The translations under genes were made by a program, and so were the position numbers. Source: Frondihabitans sp. Leaf304 (GTDB taxonomy: Bacteria > Actinomycetota > Actinomycetes > Actinomycetales > Microbacteriaceae). From it: DNA of 64,000 bases. Location of the stretch: the NCBI RefSeq assembly GCF_001423105.1, contig NZ_LMNV01000003.1, positions 334,146-398,145 on the forward strand, written 5' to 3'. Below are positions 1-8,463 of the stretch, piece by piece. How positions within the stretch are numbered: the stretch's first letter is position 1; each line of letters starts with the position of its first letter. The notes under the pieces are model-generated. The model was given only the letters and a program-made list of their open reading frames with translations, had not been told where the DNA came from and did not search any database.

Positions 1-23
1 ATAACACCCCCTCCCAGCACCAT

Positions 24-62
24 CCGAACGGCCCGTCGCACCCTGTGCGACGGGCCGTTCGG
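24..62. terminator. Strong hairpin, probable terminator of the gene to the left
   Basis: A perfect 17-bp inverted repeat (arms 24-40 and 46-62, loop 41-45) lies before the first gene. There is no T tract, as is common in high-GC actinobacteria. It probably ends a rightward gene lying outside the window. Confidence 0.7.
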
Positions 63-148
63 CGCGCGCCCAGCAGAAACCGGCGTGCGGGCCTCTGTCG
101 GAGGCCGTAGCTAGGCTGGAACGACACCGACTGAGTGAAGGGCCGACT

Positions 149-634
149 GTGAAGCCGCTGACCGAAGACGACATCCGCTCGTCGTTCGTGAACGCCCTCC
201 CCGGCGATCTCGACCGTCTGCCCATTCCCGGGCTGCACGAGATGCTCTGGGAGGAGCGCGAATTCCTCGGGTGGCGCGACAGCCAGGCCCATCTGCGCGG
301 GTACATCGTCGTCTGGATGGATGACCGGCCGACCGGCCTCGTCGTCCGCACCGCCTCCACGACATTGCGCCCCGGTATCGCCGCCATGTGCTCCCTCTGC
401 CACTCTCCCCAACCCGCCACCCAGGTGCGACTGTTCACAGCACCCCGGGCTGGCGAGGCCGGGCTGAACGGCAACACCCTCGGCACGTACATCTGCGAAG
501 ACCTCGCGTGCTCCCTCCTCATCCGCGTCGCACCGCCCCATCTCAATCCTCCGGAGCGGATCGCCGAACGCGCCGCCGGGCTTCTGGCGCGCGTGCAGAA
601 CTTCACGGCCGGGGTCATGAAGACGGCAGGCTGA
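149..634 (+). CDS. FBP domain protein (EF-G-binding C-terminal treble-clef zinc finger family)
   Basis: 161 residues from a GTG start preceded by a purine-rich GAAGGG. Two cysteine pairs, C81-x2-C84 (CSLC) and C116-x4-C121 (ICEDLAC), separated by a beta-rich stretch, fit the treble-clef zinc finger of the FBP/FusB C-terminal family. Staphylococcal relatives bind EF-G and can rescue it from fusidic acid. Actinobacterial members are usually this short, domain-only form and their role is not settled. It stands alone, with a terminator before it and 93 bp before the next gene. The family call is fairly sure; the action on EF-G is family knowledge, not seen here. Confidence 0.75.
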   Translation: MKPLTEDDIRSSFVNALPGDLDRLPIPGLHEMLWEEREFLGWRDSQAHLRGYIVVWMDDRPTGLVVRTASTTLRPGIAAMCSLCHSPQPATQVRLFTAPRAGEAGLNGNTLGTYICEDLACSLLIRVAPPHLNPPERIAERAAGLLARVQNFTAGVMKTAG

Positions 635-727
635 CGCCTGTCGACCGAACACTGCTTCTCGGAGTCGGCTCGCAGACTCGCGACGTAGCCTGCCGAATCA
701 CATGAGTCGCGTAAGAAGGTCGTAGCA

Positions 728-1870
728 ATGCTGCAGAAATCGAAGCTCCGGTGGATCCCCGCGATCGCCGTTCCCGCCGTCGTCATCGCGGGCGCGGTCG
801 CCATTCCCAGCATGGCCAACGCCGGTGTCTCGCTGCCCTCCAAGTCAGCGGCGCAGATCGTGGCTCTCGCTGAGAAGAGCGTGGGCACGTCGTTCTCCGG
901 CACCGTTGAGCAGACGGCCAACCTCGGTCTTCCCGACCTCTCGTCGTTCGCCGGGGCGACTTCGAGCGACGACGGCTCGGGCGTCTCCGACATCGTCAGC
1001 CAGCTGAGTGGCACCCACAAGGCCCGCGTGTTCGTCGACGGCTCCTCGAAGTCGCGGGTCCAGACGCTCGACCAGCTCGCGGAGCGCGACGTCATCCGTA
1101 ACGGCACCTCCGTCTGGGCCTACGACTCCAGCGACAAGTCTGCCGTGCACCTCACCCTCCCCAGCCGAGACGGAGACACGCCCTCGGCCGGCGCGACGCC
1201 CTCCACCGGTGCTGTGCCGACCGACCCGGCCACCGCCGCAGCCTCGGCCCTCAAGGCGATCGGCCGCTACACGACGGTCTCGACCTCCGACAACGTTCGC
1301 ATCGCCGGCCAGAAGGCCTATCAGGTCACGCTCGCACCCAACGATTCGAGCAGCCTGATCACGACCGCGACTCTGGCCGTCGATGCCACGACCGGGGTTC
1401 CGTTGCGAGTCGCGGTGACGGCCAAGGGCCAGACCGACCCGGCCTATTCCGTCTCGTTCACCTCGATCGACTACTCCACCCCGGCGGCCTCGACGTTCGC
1501 GTTCACGCCCCCGCAGGGCGCGACCGTGAAGAAGATCGCGGTGCCCGACCGCTCGGCGCACGCGGGCGGCACGACCACGAAGTCCCATCCCGGCATCACC
1601 AGCCGCAACGACCGCATCGCGAAGGCGAAGGCAGAAGCCCAGCCGACCGTCATCGGCACCGGTTGGTCGACCATCATCGGCGCGAAACTTCCCACATCGG
1701 CGATCAGTGCGCTTTCCAGCGACGACACGCTCGGTCAGGTCTTCACACCGGTCGACGGCGGACGCCTGCTGAAGACGGCACTGGTCACCGTGCTGATCAC
1801 CGACGACGGCGAGGTGTACGCGGGCGCCGTGACCCCCTCTGCCCTCCAAGCCGCCGTCGCCGCGCAGTAA
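728..1870 (+). CDS. Secreted LolA-like / DUF2092-type protein
   Basis: 380 residues, ATG start with AAGAAGG upstream. The N-terminus is a typical Sec signal peptide (KSKLR, hydrophobic stretch, cleavage near SMANA/GV, residue about 32). The rest has the pattern of the LolA/LppX-like half-barrel fold: a FSGTVEQTANLG strand early, an ADRDVIRNG-like turn, and strand-rich repeats through about residue 265, then a Ser/Thr-Pro linker and a C-terminal domain of about 100 residues. Actinobacterial relatives are annotated as outer-membrane lipoprotein carrier-like although the cells have no such outer membrane; no lipobox is present. The following ABC exporter begins only 17 bp later, so the three genes probably form an operon and may handle the same envelope lipid or lipoprotein. 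The function is inferred. Confidence 0.7.
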   Translation: MLQKSKLRWIPAIAVPAVVIAGAVAIPSMANAGVSLPSKSAAQIVALAEKSVGTSFSGTVEQTANLGLPDLSSFAGATSSDDGSGVSDIVSQLSGTHKARVFVDGSSKSRVQTLDQLAERDVIRNGTSVWAYDSSDKSAVHLTLPSRDGDTPSAGATPSTGAVPTDPATAAASALKAIGRYTTVSTSDNVRIAGQKAYQVTLAPNDSSSLITTATLAVDATTGVPLRVAVTAKGQTDPAYSVSFTSIDYSTPAASTFAFTPPQGATVKKIAVPDRSAHAGGTTTKSHPGITSRNDRIAKAKAEAQPTVIGTGWSTIIGAKLPTSAISALSSDDTLGQVFTPVDGGRLLKTALVTVLITDDGEVYAGAVTPSALQAAVAAQ

Positions 1871-1887
1871 CCCCCGCTCTGCCACCC

Positions 1888-2847
1888 GTGACCGCCGACC
1901 CCCTCGTGGCGACGACCGAACTCGCAATCGAGACGACGGGCCTCACCAAGGCCTTCGGACGCCAGCGGGCCGTCCACGACGTCGACCTCGCGGTGCCTCG
2001 CGGAAGCGTCTACGGCTTTCTCGGGCCGAACGGCTCGGGCAAGACGTCGACCATCCGCATGCTCCTCGGTTTGACCCAGGCGACCGGCGGCCAGATCCGG
2101 CTTTTAGGATCCCGCATGCCCGATGATCTCCGAAGCGTCCTGCCGCGTATCGGCGCCCTGGTCGAAGGTCCCGCGTTCGCGCCCTACCTCTCCGGTCGGG
2201 CCAATCTGCGCCGGCTCGACACGGCCGACCGCGATGCGCCCGGCGCGACCCGCAAGTCCCGTGTCGACGAGGCCCTCGACCGGGTCGGGCTCGGTCATGC
2301 CGCCGACAAGAAGGCCCACGCCTACTCGCTCGGGATGAAGCAGCGGCTCGGAATCGCCGGCGCACTACTCATGCCGCGCGACCTGCTCATCCTCGACGAG
2401 CCGAGCAATGGCCTCGACCCGCAGGGCACGCGCGAGGTGAGGTCGCTCATCGGCTCTCTCGCCGCCGACGGCACCACGGTGTTCGTGTCGAGCCATCTCC
2501 TCAGCGAGATCGAGCAGATGTGCACGCACGTCGGCGTGATGAGTGCGGGGCGCCTGCTGCTTCAGGGCACGCTCGACGACGTGCGGCGTCAGGGTGTGCA
2601 ACGCGTCACCGTCGTCACACCGGATGCCGAGGCGGCGCAGCGGATCCTTGCGACTCTCGGCCTCGAACCCGAGCTCCTGCCGACGGGTGTCTCCGCTGCG
2701 CTGCCGACCACCGAACAGGAGCCGGAACGCCTGAATGCGGCCCTGGTCGCCGGTGGTGTGCGCGTGCGCGGCTTCTCGGTGTCGGGCGCGACCCTCGAGG
2801 ATCGTTTCGTCGACCTGACCGGAGAGGGGTTCGCCGTTGCCGAATGA
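1888..2847 (+). CDS. ABC transporter ATP-binding protein (ABC-2 exporter type)
   Basis: 319 residues from GTG at 1888, the first start after the upstream stop that retains the whole fold. Walker A is GPNGSGKT (residues 46-53), the signature is YSLGMKQRLGIA, Walker B is LLILDEPSNGLDP and the H-loop is VSSHLL. A C-terminal extension of about 80 residues resembles the regulatory tail of drug/lipid exporter ATPases (DrrA/CcmA group). It overlaps the permease gene by 11 bp, so the two are translationally coupled and should form the exporter complex. The substrate is unknown; the neighbouring secreted LolA-like protein hints at an envelope component. Confidence 0.9.
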   Translation: MTADPLVATTELAIETTGLTKAFGRQRAVHDVDLAVPRGSVYGFLGPNGSGKTSTIRMLLGLTQATGGQIRLLGSRMPDDLRSVLPRIGALVEGPAFAPYLSGRANLRRLDTADRDAPGATRKSRVDEALDRVGLGHAADKKAHAYSLGMKQRLGIAGALLMPRDLLILDEPSNGLDPQGTREVRSLIGSLAADGTTVFVSSHLLSEIEQMCTHVGVMSAGRLLLQGTLDDVRRQGVQRVTVVTPDAEAAQRILATLGLEPELLPTGVSAALPTTEQEPERLNAALVAGGVRVRGFSVSGATLEDRFVDLTGEGFAVAE

Positions 2848-3718
2848 GACCGTGCCCGCTGGCACCGCGCCGAACAAGACGGCCTCTCGACCCGCGAGCG
2901 GTAGCTCGCTGGGGCTCGCGCTGCTCGGGTCCGAGATCCGGACGCTCTTCCGTCGAGTGCGGACCATCGCCATGCTGGGCGCGCTGGCGGCCATCCCCAT
3001 CCTCTTGGCGATCGCCGTACGGGTGACGTCCGACGGAGGAGGAGGCGGGCCGGCGTTCCTCGGCGACATCACCCAGAACGGTCTCTTCGTCTCGCTCACG
3101 GCCCTCGTGGTCGCCATCCCCCTGTTCTTGCCCCTCACCGTCGGCGTCGTCGCGGGCGACACGATCGCCGGTGAGGCCGGTGCCGGAACGCTGCGCTACC
3201 TGCTCGTCGCCCCGGCCGGACGCGTGCGCCTGCTGGTCGTGAAGTACCTCGCGACGGCGCTGTTCTGCCTGACCGCGACTCTCGTCGTCGTGGTCGTCGG
3301 CGGAATCATCGGGGCGATCCTCTTTCCGGTGGGGCCGGTCACGCTTCTCTCCGGGCAGACCGTCTCCTTCGGCGAGTACGTGCTCCGCCTGCTGCTCCTG
3401 GCCCTGTACGTCACCGTCTCACTGCTCGGGCTGTCGGCGATCGGTCTCTTCATCTCGACGCTGACCTCGGTGCCTGTCGGGGCCATGGCGGCGACCATCG
3501 TGCTGTCGACGGTGGCGCAGATCCTCGGGTCGTTGCCCCAACTGGAGTTCCTCCACCCGTGGCTCTTCACCGATCACTGGCTCGAGTTCGGCGACCTCCT
3601 CCGCACACCGCTCTCGTGGGAGTCGTTCGGCAACAACGCCCTGCTTCAAGCGGGCTACATCGTCGTCTTCGGCTTTCTCGCGTGGGGTCGCTTCTCGTCC
3701 AAAGACATCCTGAGCTGA
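2837..3718 (+). CDS. ABC-2 type transporter permease
   Basis: 293 residues from a TTG start; GGAGAGGGG at 2821-2829 is well placed for this codon and decides the start. After a cytoplasmic N-terminus of about 45 residues, around six hydrophobic segments follow (near residues 45-60, 82-102, 130-155, 180-205, 215-235 and 270-285), the layout of ABC2_membrane permeases. The segment AGDTIAGEAGAGTLRYLL is the conserved loop of this family, which contacts the ATPase. It partners the ATPase encoded immediately before it. Confidence 0.88.
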   Translation: MPNETVPAGTAPNKTASRPASGSSLGLALLGSEIRTLFRRVRTIAMLGALAAIPILLAIAVRVTSDGGGGGPAFLGDITQNGLFVSLTALVVAIPLFLPLTVGVVAGDTIAGEAGAGTLRYLLVAPAGRVRLLVVKYLATALFCLTATLVVVVVGGIIGAILFPVGPVTLLSGQTVSFGEYVLRLLLLALYVTVSLLGLSAIGLFISTLTSVPVGAMAATIVLSTVAQILGSLPQLEFLHPWLFTDHWLEFGDLLRTPLSWESFGNNALLQAGYIVVFGFLAWGRFSSKDILS

Positions 3719-3830
3719 GGCGACCTCGGCGAGCGCCGCTGTCCCCCGCAAGCTGGACTCGGCACGACGTGGCGAGACTACGGTCACGGTCGTAAGGGTC
3801 GTCGGAGTCGACGCCCGGAAGGAGCCCATC

Positions 3831-4415
3831 ATGACCACCGATCTCACCGGCCGCCGCGTTCTGGCCATCGTCACGAACTACGGCATCGAACAGGACGAGC
3901 TCGTCAAGCCCGTCGAGCACCTGCGCCAGGCGGGCGCGCACGTCGACATCGCCGCCACCACGCTCGATCCGATCGAGACCCTCGTCGACGACAAGAAGCC
4001 GGGCCAGTCGGTCACGCCGACGATCACCCTCGACGACGCCGACCCCGCCGCCTACGGTCTTCTGCTCGTCCCGGGCGGCACCATCAACGCCGACACTCTG
4101 AGGACGTCCGAGCGTGCCGTCGAGATCGTGCGATCCGTCGTCGACGCCCACGGCGCCATCGCAGCGATCTGCCACGCGCCCTGGACCCTCGTCGAGTCGA
4201 AGGTCGTGTCAGGCAAAAAGCTCACGTCGTTCCCGTCGCTCCGCACCGACGTCGTGAACGCGGGCGGCGACTGGGTCGACCAGTCGGTGGTGCGCGACGA
4301 CTCGAGCTCGTGGACGCTCATCACGTCCCGGAACCCGGACGACATCCCCGACTTCCTGCGCGAGATCGACAAGGTGCTGGAGTCGCTCGAGACGCCGCAG
4401 CAGCCGGTTCTCTAG
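3831..4415 (+). CDS. DJ-1/PfpI family protein (type 1 glutamine amidotransferase-like)
   Basis: 194 residues, ATG with GGAAGGAG eight bases upstream. It is a single DJ-1/PfpI domain: N-terminal strand RVLAIVTNYGIEQDEL with the conserved Glu, the loop LLVPGG, and the nucleophile elbow AAICHAPW with the catalytic Cys. PfpI-like relatives are variously called proteases, general stress proteins or glyoxalase III/deglycases; the sequence alone does not choose among them. It is monocistronic, converging on deoC. Confidence 0.85.
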   Translation: MTTDLTGRRVLAIVTNYGIEQDELVKPVEHLRQAGAHVDIAATTLDPIETLVDDKKPGQSVTPTITLDDADPAAYGLLLVPGGTINADTLRTSERAVEIVRSVVDAHGAIAAICHAPWTLVESKVVSGKKLTSFPSLRTDVVNAGGDWVDQSVVRDDSSSWTLITSRNPDDIPDFLREIDKVLESLETPQQPVL

Positions 4416-4421
4416 AAGCGA

Positions 4422-4445
4422 GTCGGCGAGCGGGGGCAGGCCGAC
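4422..4445. terminator. Small hairpin between convergent genes
   Basis: GTCGGC at 4422-4427 pairs with GCCGAC at 4440-4445 across a 12-base loop, between the ends of the convergent PfpI-like gene and deoC. The stem is short, so it is a weak candidate. Confidence 0.35.
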
Positions 4446-4455
4446 GCGACCGGTC

Positions 4456-5142
4456 TCAGTAACCGGCCGTGTCGGATCCTGCGCCCGCGGTGTCGTCGGC
4501 GGCGAGCATCGCTCGCGAGCCCGAGACTCCGAGGCGGGTGGCGCCCGCGGCGACCATCCGGCGGGCGTCGTCGAGGCTGCGGACGCCACCGGAAGCTTTG
4601 ACGCCGAGGCGCGGAGCGACGGTCGCGGCCATGAGCGCGACAGCGTGCTCGGTGGCCCCGCCGGTGGGGTGGAAGCCCGTCGACGTCTTCACGAACTCGG
4701 CGCCCGCGCTCTCGGCGGCCTTCGAGACCGCGACGATCTCATCGTCGGTCAGGGCTGCCGACTCGATGATGACCTTGAGCACCGTGGGGGCCGGCGCGGC
4801 GGCTCGAACCGCGGCGATGTCACGCTCGACGCTGTCGAAGTCGCCGGCCTTCGCCGCGCCGATGTCGATCACCATGTCGATCTCGTCGGCCCCGAGCGAG
4901 ACCGACTCGGCTGCCTCGGCGGCCTTGACCGCAGAGGTGTGCTTGCCGCTCGGGAACCCGCAGACCACCGCGACCTTGAGGTCAGACCCCTCGGGGATCA
5001 CGACGGGCAGCATCGAGGGCGAGACGCACACCGAGTAGGTGCCGAGCTCGGCGGCCTCGGCGATGAGGGCGTCAACGTCGGCGCGGGTCGCCTCCGGTTT
5101 GAGCAGCGTGTGGTCGATGAGGCGTGCAATGTCTGAGGGCAT
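4456..5142 (-). CDS. deoC: Deoxyribose-phosphate aldolase
   Basis: 228 residues. It cleaves 2-deoxyribose 5-phosphate to glyceraldehyde 3-phosphate and acetaldehyde in deoxynucleoside breakdown. Class I TIM-barrel aldolase with [11 protein letters not shown] at the N-terminus, CGFPSG, the Schiff-base lysine motif EFVKTSTGF, and the second active-site lysine in GVKASGGVR. Length is normal for the short bacterial DeoC. The start ATG lies 91 bp from the divergent kdpD start. No other deo genes are nearby. Confidence 0.95.
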   Translation of the reverse strand: MPSDIARLIDHTLLKPEATRADVDALIAEAAELGTYSVCVSPSMLPVVIPEGSDLKVAVVCGFPSGKHTSAVKAAEAAESVSLGADEIDMVIDIGAAKAGDFDSVERDIAAVRAAAPAPTVLKVIIESAALTDDEIVAVSKAAESAGAEFVKTSTGFHPTGGATEHAVALMAATVAPRLGVKASGGVRSLDDARRMVAAGATRLGVSGSRAMLAADDTAGAGSDTAGY

Positions 5143-5233
5143 GACACCAGGCTAGTCGCCTCGAATTCGAAGGGAATCCGCCCCGCCCGATACCGTGGGG
5201 CCTGACCATGTGGGTGTTCGACGAGAGGTGGGG

Positions 5234-7783
5234 GTGAGCGTGAAGAGAGGGCAACTCCGCGTGTTGCTCGGCGCCGCCCCCGGTGTCGGCAAGACCTTCA
5301 CCATGCTCGAAGAGGGCGCACGACTGAAAGCCGAGGGGCGAGACGTCGTCGTGGCTGTCGTCGAGACGCACGGCCGGGCTGCGACCGCCGCTCTCACCGA
5401 CTCACTCGAGATCCTCCCCCGAGTGGTCTCGCGGCATCGCGGTGTCGAGCTCACCGAGCTCGACGTCGCCGGGGTGATCGCTCGCCGCCCGAGCCTCGCC
5501 CTGGTCGACGAACTCGCCCACACCAACGCCCCGGGCAGTCGCAACGAGAAGCGCTGGCAAGACGTGCTCGACCTGCTCGAAGCGGGCATCGACGTCATCT
5601 CGACCGTCAACGTGCAGCACATCGAATCGCTGAGCGACGTGGTGGAGCAGATCACCGGCGCACCGCAGCGCGAGACGATCCCCGACGCCGTGCTCCGTTC
5701 GGCCGACCAGATCGAAGTGATCGACCTCGCCCCGCAGGCTCTCCGCGATCGCCTCGCCGAGGGCAACGTGTATCCCGCCGCCCGCATCGACGCCGCCCTC
5801 TCCAACTACTTCCGGCTCGGCAACCTGACCGCCCTCCGCGAGCTCGCCCTGCTGTGGCTGGCCGACGAGGTGGAGTCGTCGCTCAAGGCCTACCGGGCCG
5901 AGCACGGCATCGACAGCAAGTGGGAGGCCCGCGAACGCGTCGTCGTGGCCCTGACCGGCGGCCCCGAGGGCGACACCCTCGTCAAACGCGGCGCCCGGAT
6001 CGCCGCCCGCTCGGCAGGAGGCGATCTCATCGTCGTGCACGTCAGCCGGCAGGACGGCCTCGCCGAAACGCACCCCGGTGCGCTCGCCTCGCAGCGTGCA
6101 CTCGCGGAGAAGCTCGGTGGCAGCTACCACCAGGTGATGGGCGACGATGTTCCGCGCGCCCTGGTCGACTTCGCGAAGTCGATGAACGCCACCCAGCTCG
6201 TGATCGGGGTCAGTCGACGCTCGCGACTCGCGGCAGCACTGTCGGGCCCCGGCATCGGCGCGACGGTGATCCGCGAATCCGGCGCCATCGACGTGCACAT
6301 CGTCTCGCACGCCCGCGCGGGCGGCCAGTTCACTCTCCCCCGCGTCGGCGGTGCTCTGACGCTCCAGCGCCGGCTCATCGGCCTCGCCCTGACGATCGCG
6401 CTCGGGCCGCTCGTGACCTGGCTCCTCACGGCGCTCCGCTCCGACGACACCCTCACCAGCGACGTGCTCGTCTACCAGCTGCTCGTCGTCGTGATCGCCC
6501 TCGTCGGCGGCATCTGGCCGGCCCTCGTCGCCGCTGTGCTCTCCGGGCTCACCCTGGACTTCTTCTTCGTGCAACCGATCCACAGCGTGACGATCGATCA
6601 ACCGTTGCACTTCATCGCCCTGGGCCTCTACGTGGTCAATGGCCTGCTCGTCTCGTACGTCGTCGACCAGGCGGCCCGCCGATCCCGATCTGCCGCCCGA
6701 GCCCTCGCCGAATCCGAGCTCCTTGCGACCGTCGCCGGGAGCGTGCTGCGCGGCCAAGACGCCCTCGAGGCCCTTGTGTCACGCACCCGCGAGGTCTTCG
6801 GCCTCACCAGCGTGCGAGTGCTCTCCGATGGAGAAGTGGTGTCGGAGTCCGGGCAACCCGACCGCGACGACCGGATCACGACGGTGCCGGCCGGGTCACA
6901 CGGCTCGCTCGAGCTCCGCGGACCCACCCTCGCCGCCACCGAGCAGCGTCTGCTGGGCGTCATCGCCACTCAGGTCGACGCCGCCCTCGAACGATCCGCC
7001 CTCCGGCAGGCGGCCGACGAGGTAGCCCCCCTCGCCCAGGCCGACCAGATGCGCACCGCGCTGCTCGCCGCGGTCGGCCACGACCTCCGCCGACCGCTCG
7101 CCGCCGCCACGGCCGCCGTGACCGGCCTCCGCTCGCCCGGTGTCGAGTGGTCGGCTGCCGACCGCGACGAACTCCTCACGACCGCCAGCGAGAGCCTCGA
7201 CTCGCTCGCGACCCTCGTCACCAACCTGCTCGACGTGTCGCGGGTACAGGCCGGCGTCCTCGCGGTGTCACTCGCGGCGGTCGACGTCGACGACGTGGTT
7301 CTCGGGTCGCTCGACGAACTGGGCCTCGGCCCCGACCGGGTCGAACTCGGACTGGCCGACTCCCTCCCCCCGGCGCTCGCCGACGGGGTGCTCCTGCAGC
7401 GGATCGTCGTCAACCTGCTCGACAACGCGATCCGCCACGCACCGCCGTCGACGAGGGTCCGCGTCGCGGCGAGCGAGTTCGGCGGACGAGTCGAACTTCG
7501 GGTCGCCGATCACGGCCCGGGGATCTCGAAGGAGCGACGAGACGAGGTGTTCGTTCCGTTCCAGCGACTCGGCGACACCGACAACACCACGGGGCTCGGG
7601 CTCGGGCTCGCGCTGTCACGGGGGTTCGCGGAGGGCATGGGCGGTACGCTCGACGCCGAAGACACACCGGGAGGTGGGCTCACGATGGTGGTGTCACTTC
7701 CCGTGGCGCCTGGCGCGGAGTCGAGCGGCGGTGGGCCCGGATCCTCGGCTTCGCCCGCCCCCGAAAAGGAGCCTGACGCATGA
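5234..7783 (+). CDS. kdpD: Sensor histidine kinase KdpD
   Basis: 849 residues from GTG at 5234, preceded by GAGAGGTGGG; a start at 5195 is possible but adds only non-family residues. Domain order: KdpD sensor domain with P-loop GAAPGVGKT (about residues 13-21) and DELAHTNAPG; a Usp-like domain (about 235-360); four membrane segments (about 385-480); GAF-like region; HisKA with the phosphoacceptor in AVGHDLRRPLAA (His about 616); HATPase with N box NLLDNAIRHA, G1 DHGPGI and G2 GLGLGLAL. It senses K+ limitation or osmotic stress. It is coupled to kdpE by an ATGA overlap. kdpFABC, the usual target, is not in this window. Confidence 0.95.
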   Translation: MSVKRGQLRVLLGAAPGVGKTFTMLEEGARLKAEGRDVVVAVVETHGRAATAALTDSLEILPRVVSRHRGVELTELDVAGVIARRPSLALVDELAHTNAPGSRNEKRWQDVLDLLEAGIDVISTVNVQHIESLSDVVEQITGAPQRETIPDAVLRSADQIEVIDLAPQALRDRLAEGNVYPAARIDAALSNYFRLGNLTALRELALLWLADEVESSLKAYRAEHGIDSKWEARERVVVALTGGPEGDTLVKRGARIAARSAGGDLIVVHVSRQDGLAETHPGALASQRALAEKLGGSYHQVMGDDVPRALVDFAKSMNATQLVIGVSRRSRLAAALSGPGIGATVIRESGAIDVHIVSHARAGGQFTLPRVGGALTLQRRLIGLALTIALGPLVTWLLTALRSDDTLTSDVLVYQLLVVVIALVGGIWPALVAAVLSGLTLDFFFVQPIHSVTIDQPLHFIALGLYVVNGLLVSYVVDQAARRSRSAARALAESELLATVAGSVLRGQDALEALVSRTREVFGLTSVRVLSDGEVVSESGQPDRDDRITTVPAGSHGSLELRGPTLAATEQRLLGVIATQVDAALERSALRQAADEVAPLAQADQMRTALLAAVGHDLRRPLAAATAAVTGLRSPGVEWSAADRDELLTTASESLDSLATLVTNLLDVSRVQAGVLAVSLAAVDVDDVVLGSLDELGLGPDRVELGLADSLPPALADGVLLQRIVVNLLDNAIRHAPPSTRVRVAASEFGGRVELRVADHGPGISKERRDEVFVPFQRLGDTDNTTGLGLGLALSRGFAEGMGGTLDAEDTPGGGLTMVVSLPVAPGAESSGGGPGSSASPAPEKEPDA

Positions 7784-8463
7784 AGATCCTCGTGGCCGAC
7801 GACGACCCGCAGATCATCCGGGCCCTGCGAATCACCCTCGGCGCCGCCGGATACGAGGTGGTCACCGCTGCCGACGGCGCCGCCGCCCTCGCGCAGGCCA
7901 TCTCGCAGCACCCCGACATCGTGATGCTCGACCTCGGCATGCCGCACCTCGACGGGGTCCAGGTCGTTCAGGCGCTGCGGGGCTGGTCGCAGGTGCCGAT
8001 CCTCGTCGTCTCGGGCCGCACCGGTGCCGCCGACAAGGTCGACGCCCTCGACGCGGGCGCCGACGACTACGTGACGAAGCCCTTCGCGATGGACGAACTG
8101 CTGGCCCGCATCCGAGCTCTCACCCGTCGGCTCGCGGGGCCGAGCGAGTCGCCGACCGTGCGCCTCGGCGACATCGCCATCGACATGGCGTCGCGCGTCG
8201 TCACCGGGCCGGACGGCGCGATTCGACTCACTCCGACCGAGTGGCGCCTGCTCGAGCTGCTCGTGCAGAACCCGGGCCGGCTCATCACGCGGGAGGCCAT
8301 GCTCACCCAGGTGTGGGGTCCGTCGCACGCCCGCGACACCGGGTACCTCCGCCTGTACCTCGCGCAGCTGCGCAAGAAACTCGAACCCGTGCCGGCCAGC
8401 CCGCGCTACTTCGTCACCGAGCAGGGCATGGGATACCGATTCGTGCCGCAGGGGCTCGCGTGA
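7780..8463 (+). CDS. kdpE: Response regulator KdpE (OmpR/PhoB family)
   Basis: 227 residues. Receiver domain with acidic pocket ADDD, phosphoacceptor Asp51 in IVMLDLGMP, and Lys100 in DDYVTKPF; then a winged-helix DNA-binding domain (about residues 130-225) with LTPTEWRLLELLVQNPG and ARDTGYLRLYLAQLRKKLE, typical of KdpE. ATG overlaps the kdpD stop (ATGA) and its own stop overlaps the GTG of the beta-lactamase gene, so three genes are translationally coupled. Confidence 0.95.
   Translation: MKILVADDDPQIIRALRITLGAAGYEVVTAADGAAALAQAISQHPDIVMLDLGMPHLDGVQVVQALRGWSQVPILVVSGRTGAADKVDALDAGADDYVTKPFAMDELLARIRALTRRLAGPSESPTVRLGDIAIDMASRVVTGPDGAIRLTPTEWRLLELLVQNPGRLITREAMLTQVWGPSHARDTGYLRLYLAQLRKKLEPVPASPRYFVTEQGMGYRFVPQGLA

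Noticed and set aside
5402-6757. Long minus-strand open frame opposite kdpD (and similar ones at 845-1927, 47266-48867, 9533-10849)
   Set aside because: The products are Gly/Arg/Asp/Val-rich with no domain, and they mirror well-identified genes. They are by-products of high G+C at third codon positions.
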